Shown: one piece after another, positions 1 to 9,945 of the stretch
Layout: the number at the start of each line of letters is the position of its first letter
How positions within the stretch are numbered: the first letter of the stretch is position 1
Assembly: GCF_000632845.1 (NCBI RefSeq)
Contig: NZ_CP007474.1
Span: 310,001-374,000 of the forward strand
Source: Ehrlichia japonica
GTDB taxonomy: Bacteria; Pseudomonadota; Alphaproteobacteria; Rickettsiales; Anaplasmataceae
Length of the DNA: 64,000 nucleotides
Reading direction: 5' to 3'
Translations under genes and position numbers: made by a program
The notes under the pieces: model-generated
The model's database searches: none
What the model saw: the letters and a program-made list of their open reading frames with translations, nothing else
What the model was told of the DNA's origin: nothing

Positions 1-1749
1 TGATAACAATTTTAGGTGTTCCTTATCTATTTCTGATGGAGATCCCATGAGTAAATCTTCACCAGATTGATTAAGTGGAAAACAAATTACTTCTCTAATA
101 TTTGTTGCGTCTGCTAGTAACATTACCATACGGTCTATTCCTGGAGCAATTCCTCCATGTGGTGGTGCCCCAAATTTAAAAGCCCGAGTTAAAGAATTGA
201 ATTTTTGATCCACCATTTCTCTAGTGTACCCAGCTATAGAAAATGCTTTGTACATAATGTCAAGTTTATGGTTACGAATAGCACCGCTAGAAATTTCTAT
301 ACCATTACAAACTATATCATATTGATATGCAAGTATACTTAAAGGATCTTGATTGTTTAAAGCCTCTAATCCTCCTTGTGGCATTGAAAAAGGATTGTGA
401 AAAAAGTTAATGGACTTTTCCTTCTTATCATACTTGAAGTATGGGAAATCAATGATCCAACAAAACCTAAAGGTATCTTTTTCGATTAAATTAAGCTCTT
501 TTCCTAGTATAGTTCTTACCTCTCCTGCAAATTCTGCAGCTTTTTCTTCTGTTTCTGATACAAAAAATACGCTATCTCCAAGTTGTAAATTGCAGATAGA
601 TTTGATTTTATTTAATCTTTCTTTATCTAGAAATTTAGCTATAGGTCCTTTTGCAGAATAATCATCATTAAAAGTAATATATCCTAACCCTTGTGCTCCT
701 AGCGTTTTTGCAAATTCAATTTTATTATCAAAAAAGCTTCGTGGGTTAGCTGCTGTATTAGGTGCTGGTATTGCTCGCACTACCATTCCCTGTTTTATAT
801 TTGAGTTAAATATGTTAAATTGCGAATCTCTGAATATTTCTGTAACATCTTGGATTATTAACGGATTCCGCAAATCTGGTTTGTCTGATCCGTAATGTAA
901 CATTGCATCATAATATGATATTCTTGGGAATTCTTTGTGAATAGTTTTAGTTGAAAATTTACTAAATACATTTAGTAATACTGGTTCAATAACATTGAAT
1001 ACGTCTTCTTGGGTGGCAAAGGACATTTCGATATCTAGTTGGTAAAATTCTCCAGGTGAACGATCTGACCTTGCATCTTCATCTCTAAAACAAGGTGCTA
1101 TCTGAAAGTATTTATCAAAACCACTAACCATTAGTATTTGCTTAAATAGCTGTGGAGCTTGAGGTAAAGCATAAAACTTGCCATGATGAATGCGACTTGG
1201 TACTAAATAGTCCCTCGCTCCCTCTGGAGATGATGATGTTAAAATAGGGGTTTGTATTTCAATAAAACCCATACTTTCCATGCTTTTTCGTAATTCTGCA
1301 ATGACTTTGGATCTTAAGATAATGTTGTTCTTCACTTTGTCACGTCTTAAATCTAAAAACCTATATTTAAGCCTTGTATCTTCAGGATAATCTTGTGTTG
1401 ATGCAATGCTCATTGGTAAGAGATCTGCTTCTGTTTCAACAGTAACATGCTTTACTACTACTTCAATAAGTCCGGTACTAACTGCAGTATTTATAGTAGA
1501 ACTATCTCTAGCTACTACTAACCCTTTTATTGTGATTACACTTTCCAACCTTAGATGAGTAATTAATTGGAAGTTTTGATTGTCAGATTCGTTAAACACT
1601 AATTGTGTTATTCCATAATGATCACGTAAGTCGACAAAAATAATTTTCCCATGATCACGCTTTCTGTATATCCAACCAGAAAGAGTGACTTCCTGACTTA
1701 TATGTTCTTCCCTTAACTCATTGCATAGGTGTGTTCTATATATATTCAT
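1..1749 (-). CDS. aspS: Aspartyl-tRNA synthetase, 3' end cut by window edge
   Basis: Class II aminoacyl-tRNA synthetase that charges tRNA with aspartate in the cytoplasm. The reading frame is open from an ATG at 1749 to the window edge, 583 codons, so only the last few residues are missing for a family length near 590-600. The N-terminal OB-fold anticodon-binding part contains [20 protein letters not shown]. Motif 2 is visible as [19 protein letters not shown] (about 1040-1100), and motif 3 as [12 protein letters not shown] (about 124-160). Bacterial-type length, with the GAD insertion domain between motifs 2 and 3, separates it from archaeal AspRS and from AsnRS. In Rickettsiales this enzyme is usually non-discriminating and works with GatCAB to make Asn-tRNA; that is family knowledge, not visible here. 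No neighbour is close enough to form an operon. Confidence 0.96.
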   Translation of the reverse strand, partial: MNIYRTHLCNELREEHISQEVTLSGWIYRKRDHGKIIFVDLRDHYGITQLVFNESDNQNFQLITHLRLESVITIKGLVVARDSSTINTAVSTGLIEVVVKHVTVETEADLLPMSIASTQDYPEDTRLKYRFLDLRRDKVKNNIILRSKVIAELRKSMESMGFIEIQTPILTSSSPEGARDYLVPSRIHHGKFYALPQAPQLFKQILMVSGFDKYFQIAPCFRDEDARSDRSPGEFYQLDIEMSFATQEDVFNVIEPVLLNVFSKFSTKTIHKEFPRISYYDAMLHYGSDKPDLRNPLIIQDVTEIFRDSQFNIFNSNIKQGMVVRAIPAPNTAANPRSFFDNKIEFAKTLGAQGLGYITFNDDYSAKGPIAKFLDKERLNKIKSICNLQLGDSVFFVSETEEKAAEFAGEVRTILGKELNLIEKDTFRFCWIIDFPYFKYDKKEKSINFFHNPFSMPQGGLEALNNQDPLSILAYQYDIVCNGIEISSGAIRNHKLDIMYKAFSIAGYTREMVDQKFNSLTRAFKFGAPPHGGIAPGIDRMVMLLADATNIREVICFPLNQSGEDLLMGSPSEIDKEHLKLLS

Positions 1750-2145
1750 AAAAATCTGTACTTTTTAATGCCAATTTATTTTATACGATAATGAATACAT
1801 TAAAAGCATTTTTGAAATATTATTATTGAATAATTTTTAAAATTCATGTTTTAATTTTCTTCTTTATAAATATATGTATATAGCATTATGATTGATCAAA
1901 AAATGTAAATTTTGTATTTATATTAGTAAATAAATATAGTCATTACGTAATTAAGTATTTTAAAATTTACAGGTAAGCTTGAATAACACCTGTTCTTATG
2001 CTTACTTAATAGGTAGTTTTACTAGATTTTCAGTGAAACGTTATAATTACCAAAGTATTAAAGTGTCTTATATCTTAAAAAGGTATAAAATATTTTACTA
2101 TTTACACACTGTGAAAAGTTGTATAGGATAAAACCTATCGCTATT
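1750..2145. other. Spacer between aspS and the BON lipoprotein gene
   Basis: This AT-rich divergent spacer carries the promoters of both flanking genes, but no clear -35/-10 pair stands out. An imperfect inverted repeat (GGTAAGC near 1972 and GCTTACT near 2000, about 21 nt apart) is visible. No coding potential or RNA gene was recognised. Confidence 0.5.
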
Positions 2146-2754
2146 ATGCTTTTACTGTTCCATATGCGTTTTTTAGTAAATTTTTTGTTACTAACTTTGT
2201 TAACTATAAACCAAACTGGTTGTTCAGGAATAATGGCTGGCCTTGCTGTTACTACAGGTGCAATTATTACGTTGCAAGATAGATCAGTTGGTGATACTAT
2301 AGACGATACAGCAATATTGATTAGAATTAATAAAGAGCTATTTAAGGTAGGGTTATTTCCTCAAGTGACTGTTAAAGTGAGTGAGGGACGTATATTGTTG
2401 ATAGGGCATGTAAAATCGTTGGATGATCAAATAAAAGCTGAAAAGGTTGCATGGCAGCAAAAGGATGTTAGGGAAGTTGTTAATGAAATAACTGTAGATA
2501 AAAGCGCAATTAATCTAAAAGAAACAGCTATTGATGCTATGATTAGTGCTCAAGTCAAAGCACGAATTCTTTCTCAGAGTAAGGTTAGGTCTATGAATTA
2601 TAGTGTAAACACAATAGATGGGACTGTTTATTTAATGGGCATAGCTCAGGATCAAGAGGAGTTAGATAAAGTTGTGTCGATAGCACAAAAAGTAAAAAAA
2701 GTAAAGCAGGTAATTAGTTATGTAAGATTAAAAGATAGCAAATTGCGTAATTAA
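2146..2754 (+). CDS. BON-domain outer-membrane lipoprotein (DolP/YraP-like)
   Basis: The protein has an N-terminal hydrophobic export signal ending in a weak lipobox (NQTGC, about residue 28), then two BON domains: about residues 55-120 (DTAILIRINKELF to VVNEITV) and 130-195 (VKARILSQSKVRS to VISYVRL). BON domains bind membranes or phospholipids; the two-BON lipoprotein DolP (YraP) of Proteobacteria helps maintain the outer membrane. The ATG at 2146 is chosen; a TTG at 2119 and an ATG at 2167 are also in frame, and none has a good ribosome-binding site. The gene lies upstream of gshB, a neighbourhood common in Alphaproteobacteria. The lipobox lacks the usual Leu at -3, so lipidation is likely but not certain. 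Confidence 0.85.
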   Translation: MLLLFHMRFLVNFLLLTLLTINQTGCSGIMAGLAVTTGAIITLQDRSVGDTIDDTAILIRINKELFKVGLFPQVTVKVSEGRILLIGHVKSLDDQIKAEKVAWQQKDVREVVNEITVDKSAINLKETAIDAMISAQVKARILSQSKVRSMNYSVNTIDGTVYLMGIAQDQEELDKVVSIAQKVKKVKQVISYVRLKDSKLRN

Positions 2755-3090
2755 TTGTTCACTGTCAATTTTAGTAGATTGTTGTTGTGTATACAAATGA
2801 TTTTGTATGTATGATATTTTATTAGTGGGTAATTTAAGATGCATATTTAACATAAAATATGTAGATGTGTATGTTTCAAATGTAGTTTTGTTTGTTAATA
2901 TTATATGTGTTAATATTGTGATGGATTATTCATTTTATATGAGTAATGCTTATAAGGTTAAATTGTTATCTACTGATAATCTTTTTATGTTTCGATATCT
3001 TATGAATCTTGTTATTCTAGTTTTATAAGTAAAGGTCTTTTTTTTGTAAAGAAGCCGTTAACTTAGTAGATTTAGAATATAAGGAGATGT
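2755..3090. other. Spacer between BON gene and gshB
   Basis: The stretch is AT-rich. A 73-codon open frame at 2807-3028 has low-complexity, Val/Asn/Tyr-rich composition and no homology I recognise, so it is probably fortuitous. An AAGGAG ribosome-binding site lies just before the gshB ATG (about 3080-3085). Confidence 0.5.
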
Positions 3091-4032
3091 ATGGCACTAG
3101 TTGTTGCTTTTCAGATGGATAAAGATGTTGTTGTTGATAAAGATCTATCAGTTAAATTTATACAAGAGGCGCAAAATAGGGGACATACTGTGTTCTTTTA
3201 TTCTCCTAATCAATTAGCAATGAAGGGTAATGTTCCAATTGCTAAAGCTTGCTTGGTAACTGTAGAGGACAAAAGACTACAATGTGCTGATGTACAAGAA
3301 TTGTTACTTGAAGATGTTGATATAATTTTTATACGTCAGAATCCACCGTTTGACATGCGTTATATTACAAGTACCTATATTTTAGAGAAATTGAAAAGGC
3401 CACTTGTGCTAAATCATCCTAAAAGTCTTAGAGATCATGCAGAAAAATTATTACCGCTTTCGTTCCCTGAGTTTATACCGGATACTGTCATTACTGAAGA
3501 TCATCTTATATTACAGGATTTTTATCAAGAACATAAGGATATAATATTAAAGCCTTTATATAGTTATGCTGGAAATGATGTTACTAGGATGCATAGCAAT
3601 GTTGATATTACAGTTGTAACAGAGTTAATGATAGAAAAATATAAATGTCCTATAGTTGCCCAGAAATTTATACCAAACATCAGCAATGATAAGAGAATTA
3701 TTATTCTAGATGGCAAGCCTATAGGAGTTTTTAAGCGTAGAATATCATCTAATGAAGTTGAAGAGATAAGGACTAATCTAAGAGTTGGATCGGTTCCAGA
3801 AGTTGCAACATTGTCAGACCATGATATGGATATATGTTTAGCTATAGAGCGAGAATTATTAGGGAAGGGAATTATATTTATTGGAATTGATGTATTAGAT
3901 GGATATTTGATAGAAGTAAATATTACTTCTCCATGTGGTATTTTGCAAATTAATGAATTATATGGAGTGTATTTAGAAAAAAAATGTTGGGATTGTTTTG
4001 AAGAAAAATTTTATGAAAAACGCGGTAGTTAA
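3091..4032 (+). CDS. gshB: Glutathione synthetase
   Basis: ATP-grasp ligase joining gamma-glutamylcysteine and glycine to make glutathione in the cytoplasm. At 313 residues it matches the bacterial GshB length (about 316). Recognisable segments are the N-terminal FQMDKDVVVDKD region, the DIIFIRQNPPFDMRYITSTY segment (E. coli has the very similar RKDPPFDTEYI), the nucleotide-binding ILKPLYSYAGNDVTR, and the C-terminal metal/ATP site GIDVLDGYLIEVNITSPCG. The ATG at 3091 has an AAGGAG ribosome-binding site 6-8 nt upstream. It follows the BON gene on the same strand with a 336-bp gap, so co-transcription is possible but not shown. Confidence 0.96.
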   Translation: MALVVAFQMDKDVVVDKDLSVKFIQEAQNRGHTVFFYSPNQLAMKGNVPIAKACLVTVEDKRLQCADVQELLLEDVDIIFIRQNPPFDMRYITSTYILEKLKRPLVLNHPKSLRDHAEKLLPLSFPEFIPDTVITEDHLILQDFYQEHKDIILKPLYSYAGNDVTRMHSNVDITVVTELMIEKYKCPIVAQKFIPNISNDKRIIILDGKPIGVFKRRISSNEVEEIRTNLRVGSVPEVATLSDHDMDICLAIERELLGKGIIFIGIDVLDGYLIEVNITSPCGILQINELYGVYLEKKCWDCFEEKFYEKRGS

Positions 4033-4584
4033 TAAATTGTGCCGTTTATGGGAATTAATAAGTTTTTATATTTAATATAGATCCTATTATCTTATAAAAT
4101 ATAGTTCATTGATGAAATTTTCTCATTATTAAATAATAAGTACAGTATGTTTTTACGTTTGCACGTTTGTTTTTATGATGGGTTTTTTATGTATAAAAAG
4201 TTGAAAAATTGATTTGAAGGATTTTCTGCAGCCTAATTATTAAATATGTTATTAAAAATGATCTTAATTTTTTTTATTAATTTATTATGGATTTTAGTAT
4301 CAGAGATATATAATAAGTTGTTTTTCTATTAAAACTACAAGTTATTAATTTAAGATGAGTATAGTTTGTGTTGTAATTTATTGTTACCTTATAGTGCATT
4401 ATATTTTGATGTTGTCATGATTTAGATTTGATATAATTTGCAAGCTATGGTGGTTTATACTAAGGTTAGACATACATGGTATTTATTACTTTGAAAAACT
4501 GATATAAATGTTTTAATCACATGAAATATTCTATTAATGTTTTTAGGAGTTAAATTTTTAAGTTATAAGAGTTATGGTATTATT
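4033..4584. other. Spacer between gshB and ftsQ
   Basis: About 550 bp of very AT-rich DNA with T-runs. No RNA gene, no decayed copy of the gshB 3' end and no convincing reading frame were seen. The in-frame extension of ftsQ to an ATG at 4537 lies in its last part. Confidence 0.5.
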
Positions 4585-5412
4585 ATGAGAGAAGTTGATG
4601 ATCTTAAAGATGTAGGTAACTATCAGTCCTTAAATAATGCTAATAGTGAAAGTGGTGTGAATATTCTTAAATTCGTCAGGTGTTTTTTTGTTCGTAAGCA
4701 CTTAATTTTTTTTATGATATTTGTTCTTAGTTTAGCCTTTACGTATTTTTTTAAAGGTCAAGTACTTAATAAGGTACAAAATTGTGCTTTGATTGTATCG
4801 AATTATATGTCAGACCAATTAGTTAGGTGGGGCTTTTCTATTGATGAAATAGTTATTGATGGAAATAAATTTGCTACTTCAGACTGTATACAAAAATTTA
4901 TTGATAGTGATAGATCTATTTTATTTATGTCTTTAAGTGAATTACGGAGAAAAATAAAGGATAGTAGTCAATGGATTAAAGATGTTTCAGTGAAACGATT
5001 ATTGCCTAATATTCTAGAAATCAAAATTCTAGAGTACTTACCTTTTGCAAATTGGTATCATGATTATGGCAGTTCAATCATTGATGATACAGGACATATT
5101 ATTGTCAATAGTAATGAAGAACAAGATGATTTGATATCAATATATGGTAATGAAGCATTAAAAGGTTTACATTTTGTGAAAGAGCTAATTAATGAGAACA
5201 GTGTTCTCAGTAATATGATTTCTTCTATGTATTATGTTGATGATGGTCGCTGGGATATTATCTTATCTAGTGGGGTGAACATTAAGTTACCTAAGGAAAA
5301 TCCTTATAATGCTTGGAATAACTTGCTTAATATATATGAAGCTTCTAATGAATTTTTAATTTGGAAAACTGTGGATATGCGTATTCCTGCTCAGATTAAT
5401 ATAATAGAATGA
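4585..5412 (+). CDS. ftsQ: Cell division protein FtsQ
   Basis: Bitopic inner-membrane divisome protein that links FtsL/FtsB to the early division machinery. A short cytoplasmic tail is followed by one membrane segment (about residues 39-56, HLIFFMIFVLSLAFTYFF). A POTRA domain follows (about 85-155; VIDGNKFATSDCIQKFI, then WIKDVSVKRLLPNILEIKILE), then the FtsQ beta domain with the typical IDDTGHII segment. The start is placed at the ATG at 4585, because 16 extra codons from an ATG at 4537 look unlike coding sequence. Here ftsQ stands alone; the dcw neighbours murC, murB, ddl, ftsA and ftsZ are not adjacent, as is common in Rickettsiales. At 275 residues it is close to the family size. Confidence 0.9.
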   Translation: MREVDDLKDVGNYQSLNNANSESGVNILKFVRCFFVRKHLIFFMIFVLSLAFTYFFKGQVLNKVQNCALIVSNYMSDQLVRWGFSIDEIVIDGNKFATSDCIQKFIDSDRSILFMSLSELRRKIKDSSQWIKDVSVKRLLPNILEIKILEYLPFANWYHDYGSSIIDDTGHIIVNSNEEQDDLISIYGNEALKGLHFVKELINENSVLSNMISSMYYVDDGRWDIILSSGVNIKLPKENPYNAWNNLLNIYEASNEFLIWKTVDMRIPAQINIIE

Positions 5413-5683
5413 TTTATTAACAATTAGTTATGATGAACTTATAAAATTGATAATAAATTATATATTGCTATGTTTATTTAGTCATTAGGATGTATAGGAA
5501 TGCTATATTTGATAAATTAATGATAATTATAACGAATTTTTATTATATGGTTAAAATTTATAGATTAAAAATAATGAATTTTATATATTGGTTGTTGATC
5601 ATTAATGTGTATAGTAGTATTATTAGGTGTGCTTCTATGGAGTGCACTGTGTTTGTGGTGTTTCATCAGTATTATAGGTAATT

Positions 5684-7099
5684 ATGGCACAGAGTTTTGA
5701 AATGTCCAAAGAAAGATTGTATATTTCTGAAGTATTGGTTGTTGATGATGAAGTTGATATCAGAAATTTAATAAAGGATATATTAAGTGATGATAATTAT
5801 GTAACTAAATTAGCAGTTGATGGATTATCTGCTATTAAGATGGCTTATGAAAAAGAGCCAGACGTTGTGTTACTGGATATATGGTTAAAAGGATCAGATA
5901 TTGATGGATTAAGTGTTTTAGAAAAACTTAAGGAAAGGTATCCATATCTACCTGTAATTATGATTAGTGGACATGGTAATATTGCTACTGCTGTAAAATC
6001 TTTGCATATGGGAGCTTATGATTATATAGAAAAACCCTTTACAGAAGGTAGGTTAAAATTAGTAGTAAAAAGAGCAATAGAGTCTGGTAGATTACGTAGA
6101 GAAAATGATGAATTAAAGTCAACATTTGAGGATTATGAAATAGTTGGCAACTCTTCTGTGATAAAAAATCTGAGGAGTATGATTAATAAAGCTGCTACTA
6201 CATCTAGTCGTATTTTAATTACTGGATCGCCTGGTGTGGGAAAAGAAGTAGTTGCTAGGTTAATACATAAAAAATCAAAAGGATATGATACACCATTTAT
6301 ATCAATGTATTCATCTATGTTACCTGCAAATAATTACTTAGTTAATATATTTGGTAGTGAAGAAAGCAGTAATATCTTATCTCATAGAGTACCACCTCAT
6401 ATTGGCATAATAGAGCAGGCAAATCACGGAACACTGTTTATAGATGAAGTTACAGATTTAAGATATGATACACAGTTACGATTACTTAGGTTATTACAAG
6501 AAGGAAAAATATATAGAGAAAATAGTAAAATTCCTGTAAGTGTAGATGTGCGAATTATTGTTTCATCTTCAAAGGATATAGAAAATGAAGTAAAAGCTGG
6601 GAAGTTTTGTGAAGATTTATATTATAGACTAAATGTTCTTCCAATCAGAGTACCATCTCTAGTGGAGTATTGTACTGATATTCCGGAATTGTGTAGATAT
6701 TTTATGAATAGCATATGTAAGAAAATAGGATTATGTACACATATATTAAGTGATGAAGCTTTAATAGCTATGCAGTCTTATGAATGGCCAGGTAATTTAC
6801 GTCAATTACGTAATGTTATAGAGTGGATATTAATCATGAAATCTCCTAAGGAGATTATTACTGCAAAAGATTTGCCGGTAGATATAGTATCAAATTCACC
6901 TATTAATGATGTTCTAAGTGCTAAAGTAATATCTATTCCACTTCGTCAAGCACGTGAGGAATTTGAGAAACAATATTTAAAAACTCAATTATCACGTTTT
7001 GGAGGTAATGTATCAAAAACTGCTGAATTTGTTGGTATGGAGCGTTCTGCACTTCATCGCAAACTGAAAGTTTTGGGATTATGTAATATGTCTGAGTAA
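5684..7099 (+). CDS. ntrX: NtrX-family response regulator lacking the sigma-54 contact motif
   Basis: Two-component response regulator of the NtrC class. The receiver domain (about 16-130) has the acidic pair D21-D22, phosphoacceptor D65 (VVLLDIW) and K117 (IEKPF). An AAA+ domain follows (about 150-385) with Walker A GSPGVGKE and Walker B GTLFIDEVTDL. A Fis-type helix-turn-helix sits at the C-terminus (GGNVSKTAEFVGMERSALHRKLKVLG). The GAFTGA loop that contacts sigma-54 is absent: the usual ELFGHEKGAFTGA stretch is replaced by IFGSEESSNILSHRVPPHIG. Rickettsiales generally lack rpoN, so the protein probably acts on sigma-70 promoters or as a repressor; this is inferred. Its partner kinase NtrY is not in the window. 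The gene starts 271 bp after ftsQ. Confidence 0.93.
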   Translation: MAQSFEMSKERLYISEVLVVDDEVDIRNLIKDILSDDNYVTKLAVDGLSAIKMAYEKEPDVVLLDIWLKGSDIDGLSVLEKLKERYPYLPVIMISGHGNIATAVKSLHMGAYDYIEKPFTEGRLKLVVKRAIESGRLRRENDELKSTFEDYEIVGNSSVIKNLRSMINKAATTSSRILITGSPGVGKEVVARLIHKKSKGYDTPFISMYSSMLPANNYLVNIFGSEESSNILSHRVPPHIGIIEQANHGTLFIDEVTDLRYDTQLRLLRLLQEGKIYRENSKIPVSVDVRIIVSSSKDIENEVKAGKFCEDLYYRLNVLPIRVPSLVEYCTDIPELCRYFMNSICKKIGLCTHILSDEALIAMQSYEWPGNLRQLRNVIEWILIMKSPKEIITAKDLPVDIVSNSPINDVLSAKVISIPLRQAREEFEKQYLKTQLSRFGGNVSKTAEFVGMERSALHRKLKVLGLCNMSE

Positions 7100-7439
7100 C
7101 TTATGTAGGGATTGTTATTTTGTAATCTAAGTTAGTTTTCTTTAGGTTGGGTATATTCTGATTTGATTGAAAATGTTGTTATGATGAATTAGGTGTATAG
7201 CTATAAAATGTTAGGTTTTGCATGTAATTTGTGTTTTGTAAAATCGGATGTAGATCTAGTTTGGTATTTTTATATTAGTTTATTGCGGTTTAGATTCATG
7301 TGTTTAGCATTGTCCTGTCTAATAACATATTTTTATAAAGTAAGTTATGTATAAAATATATAACTAGCTTTATTTATAATGTATTTCTTGAGTACAGTGT
7401 GTATATTCTAGCAGGGTATTTTTGCACTAATTTAAGAGT
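7100..7439. other. Convergent spacer ntrX / gpsA
   Basis: This 340-bp spacer lies between two convergent genes. It contains a decayed copy of the gpsA 3' end (listed separately) and otherwise only AT-rich sequence. I saw no clear terminator. Confidence 0.5.
7305..7365 (-). pseudogene. Decayed duplicate of the gpsA 3' end
   Basis: The segment starting near 7313 (TGTCTAATAACATATTTTTA, then TAAAGTAAGTTATGTATA) matches the last coding bases of gpsA near 7463 (TGTCTAATGGTGTGTTTTTA, then TAAAGTAAATTGTATATA) at an offset of about 148 bp. It is too short and diverged to code. It is best explained as a remnant of a tandem duplication spanning the gene end. Confidence 0.5.
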
Positions 7440-8420
7440 TTAAATTATGTCTGATATTATTTTGTCTAATGGTGTGTTTTTATAAAGTAAATTGTATATA
7501 GATGTGCAAATGGGTAATTCTATATTAAGTTCTTTTGCTAGTAATACTAATGGTTTTACGGTACTAACGCCTTCTATGATTCTTGATTTATTGCTAAGCA
7601 TTTTGCTTATGTCTGCACCTTGCCCTATTTCTATTCCGAAAGACATGTTTCGTGAATGTGCTGTAGTACAAGTTAATATTAAATCTCCAAGACATGATGG
7701 ACCAATTAAAGTTGAAAGATTGATAGTCCTGTTTTTTGCAGTGTATAAATCCTTTATTTCTTTCATTCCTTTAGTTATAACAGTAGCTATAGCGTTGCTT
7801 CCTAGGTTTTTCCCTGTTATTATTCCACAGGCAATTGCGATTATGTTTTTTAATGCGGCTCCAATTTGTACTCCTAATATATCTTGGCTGTAAACTATTT
7901 TGAAAGTCTTATTGCTTATCTTTTTTGTTATTAATGTACCTAAATCTTCATTTTCTCCTGCAAGCACTATAGTGCATGGTAGGTCTTCTGCTATTTCTTT
8001 TGCAAAGCTTGGCCCGGATAGTATAAAAGTTGGATTATTTGGCAAAATTTCCTTTACTATTTCACTTGGAAACTTAAGAGATATGTTTTCAATCCCTTTG
8101 CTACAAATTAATAAAGGTGTTTTTTCAAATATATGTTGTTTCTTTTGTATGGAATAGCATAGCGTACGCAACTGTTGTGTGGGTACTGCGAGAATAATGC
8201 AAATATTATGGTCCGATAATACTTCATCTATGTTACTACTTACAATTATGTTCTCTGGTAATTTGCGTGTTGGCAAGTATTTAAGATTTGTGCGATGGGT
8301 TGCTATGGATTGCATATCTATGTGGTTTCGTCCCCATAGGTTAACTGATATGCTATTTGGAGACAATGCAATTGCTATTGCTGTGCCAAATGATCCTGCA
8401 CCTAAAATAGTGGTTTTCAT
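7440..8420 (-). CDS. gpsA: Glycerol-3-phosphate dehydrogenase [NAD(P)+]
   Basis: Cytoplasmic enzyme reducing dihydroxyacetone phosphate to sn-glycerol-3-phosphate, the backbone for phospholipids. The Rossmann motif [10 protein letters not shown] is at residues 7-16. The catalytic-lysine segment [13 protein letters not shown] and the GLG-type region [12 protein letters not shown] with SRNMSFG are all present. Its length of 326 residues is normal for the family. It is convergent with ntrX and divergent from xerC. Its terminal codons are duplicated in decayed form just downstream, near 7305-7365. Confidence 0.97.
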   Translation of the reverse strand: MKTTILGAGSFGTAIAIALSPNSISVNLWGRNHIDMQSIATHRTNLKYLPTRKLPENIIVSSNIDEVLSDHNICIILAVPTQQLRTLCYSIQKKQHIFEKTPLLICSKGIENISLKFPSEIVKEILPNNPTFILSGPSFAKEIAEDLPCTIVLAGENEDLGTLITKKISNKTFKIVYSQDILGVQIGAALKNIIAIACGIITGKNLGSNAIATVITKGMKEIKDLYTAKNRTINLSTLIGPSCLGDLILTCTTAHSRNMSFGIEIGQGADISKMLSNKSRIIEGVSTVKPLVLLAKELNIELPICTSIYNLLYKNTPLDKIISDII

Positions 8421-8657
8421 TTTTTATCTACTTAATAAAGGACTTAGCTGGAGGCGATTATATATTATATATTATGTAGTGTTAAGAATTGAATTAGTAT
8501 TAATTATAGTATTATTAATAATAGTATTAGTAATAAATGTTTAAAATGTTGATAAAGATAATTTATTATGGAGGAGATTTCTATGTAAATGTTCTGCATT
8601 TTGATATTTTTGTAAACTGCATAATGCGGTAAATTAAAGTTTTTGTATTTTTAGCGT

Positions 8658-9590
8658 ATGAAAAGTCAAGATTTGTGTGTTATTATCAATGAATGGATAT
8701 CTTGGATAGAGAAGGAGAAAAGATATTCGATTAATACAGTTGATTCTTATCTTAGAGATGTTAATAAGTTTGTCGAATTTCTATATATGTGTACTTTGCG
8801 TTCTGTTACTTTAGAGGATATTATTAATATAAAAGTTACAGATTTAAGGAAATGGTTTGCATTTAGATATCAGGCTAATATAGAAGCTGTAACAAATGCA
8901 AGATCTTTGTCAGCATTAAAAAATTTTTTTCAGTATTTGTCACGCACTTATAATGTAGATAATCAAGCAATTTTTTGTTTATCTAGACCAAGGCTTAAGA
9001 GCACTTTACCTAGAACATTAGCCCGATCTCACATTCAAAGGATACTTGATTACTATAGTTTATTACACAATGATTGGATAGTTAAACGTGATTTCGCACT
9101 AATTATGCTCCTTTACGGGTGTGGTTTAAGAATTAGTGAAGCAGTAAATTTAAGGTTTCAAGATATTAGAGGAGATGAACTTTTAATTATTGGTAAGGGG
9201 AATAAAGAGAGAATCTTGCCTGTTTTACCTATAGTGCGTGAGAGCTTAGATGGATATATAAGATGTTGTCCATATCATGTAGAATTGAGTTCGGTTGGAA
9301 ATGAATACGTTTTTGTAGGAGTTAAGGGTAAAAAGCTTAGGAGGACTTATTTCGCAAATAGAATACAAAAAATTTGTAAAGAAATAGATTTACCTGATAT
9401 TACAACTCCTCATGCATTTCGTCATAGTTTTGCTACACACTTATTTCTAGGTGGTGCAGATATTAGATCAATACAGGAATTATTAGGTCATGTTAATTTA
9501 TCGACTACACAAATTTATACTCATTTAGATCATAAAAGTGTAATTGAGCACTATAAGAATTTTCACCCTCAAGCTATAAAGAAAGAATAG
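8658..9590 (+). CDS. xerC: Tyrosine recombinase XerC
   Basis: Site-specific tyrosine recombinase that resolves chromosome dimers at dif together with a XerC/D partner. The N-terminal SAM-like core-binding domain spans about residues 5-95 and the catalytic domain about 115-300. The catalytic set is complete: R158 (GCGLRISEA), K180 (GKGNKER), H252 and R255 (PHAFRHSFATHL), H278 (LLGHVNLSTTQ) and Y287 (IYTHL). PHAFRHSF and IQELLGH are closer to XerC than to XerD (PHVLRHSF, VQMLLGH), which is the reason for the symbol. The ATG at 8658 begins about 240 bp from the divergent gpsA; the spacer contains an AT-only imperfect repeat of ATTAGTA/ATAGTAT units. Nothing suggests a mobile integrase. Confidence 0.92.
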   Translation: MKSQDLCVIINEWISWIEKEKRYSINTVDSYLRDVNKFVEFLYMCTLRSVTLEDIINIKVTDLRKWFAFRYQANIEAVTNARSLSALKNFFQYLSRTYNVDNQAIFCLSRPRLKSTLPRTLARSHIQRILDYYSLLHNDWIVKRDFALIMLLYGCGLRISEAVNLRFQDIRGDELLIIGKGNKERILPVLPIVRESLDGYIRCCPYHVELSSVGNEYVFVGVKGKKLRRTYFANRIQKICKEIDLPDITTPHAFRHSFATHLFLGGADIRSIQELLGHVNLSTTQIYTHLDHKSVIEHYKNFHPQAIKKE

Positions 9591-9945
9591 TTACTTAATA
9601 CACACCTGAAAAGTGAGAATGAGTAATTTTTATAAAATTTGATTATTTAGATGAAACTTTCTCTACGTAATGATAGTAATGAAATACATCCATTGTTTGA
9701 ACTTATGTATTCTTACTATTGTTCAATATAGATCTATTATTTCGAGTTAGAAGATTAAATAATGTATAGTGCCTACTGATATTTATTTGGTAATTTAAGA
9801 GCTTGCTCAAATATATTTGTTAGGACGCTATACCATTTTCACTTTCTGTAATTTTGTATACAATTGCATTTTTATGAGTTGAAAAATTAAACAATATGCA
9901 TAGTTTACTTTAGTGTTTATTCGGTTATTTTTAAGACTGGTTTAG
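9591..9945. other. Convergent spacer xerC / purM with duplicated purM end
   Basis: The right two-thirds of this spacer is an imperfect tandem duplication of the sequence straddling the purM stop (see the separate entry). The left third is AT-rich and featureless. Confidence 0.55.
9740..9876 (-). pseudogene. Decayed duplicate of the purM 3' end and flank
   Basis: The block from GAGTTAGAAGATTAAAT (9744) to CTTTCTGTAATTTTGTATAC (from 9842) aligns with GAGTTGAAAAATTAAAC (9876) to CTTTCTGTAATTTTACCAAT (from 9983). The offset is 132 bp at the left and 141 bp at the right because of small indels. The second block contains the purM stop codon and its last codons, so the first block is a decayed copy of the gene end with its downstream flank. 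It does not code. Confidence 0.65.

Noticed and set aside
2807-3028. 73-codon plus-strand frame between the BON gene and gshB
   Set aside because: Low-complexity composition, no family likeness and no ribosome-binding site; such frames are expected by chance in AT-rich spacer.
5490-5681. 63-codon plus-strand frame ending just before ntrX
   Set aside because: Ile/Tyr-rich chance translation, no recognisable signal or domain. A leader-peptide role was considered, but no hairpins or codon pattern support it.
7492-8544. Long plus-strand frames opposite gpsA
   Set aside because: Antisense shadows of a well-conserved gene; no independent motifs.
8658-9590. Integrase of a prophage or genomic island
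   Set aside because: The sequence matches chromosomal XerC in length and motifs, and no attachment site, tRNA or phage gene is nearby.
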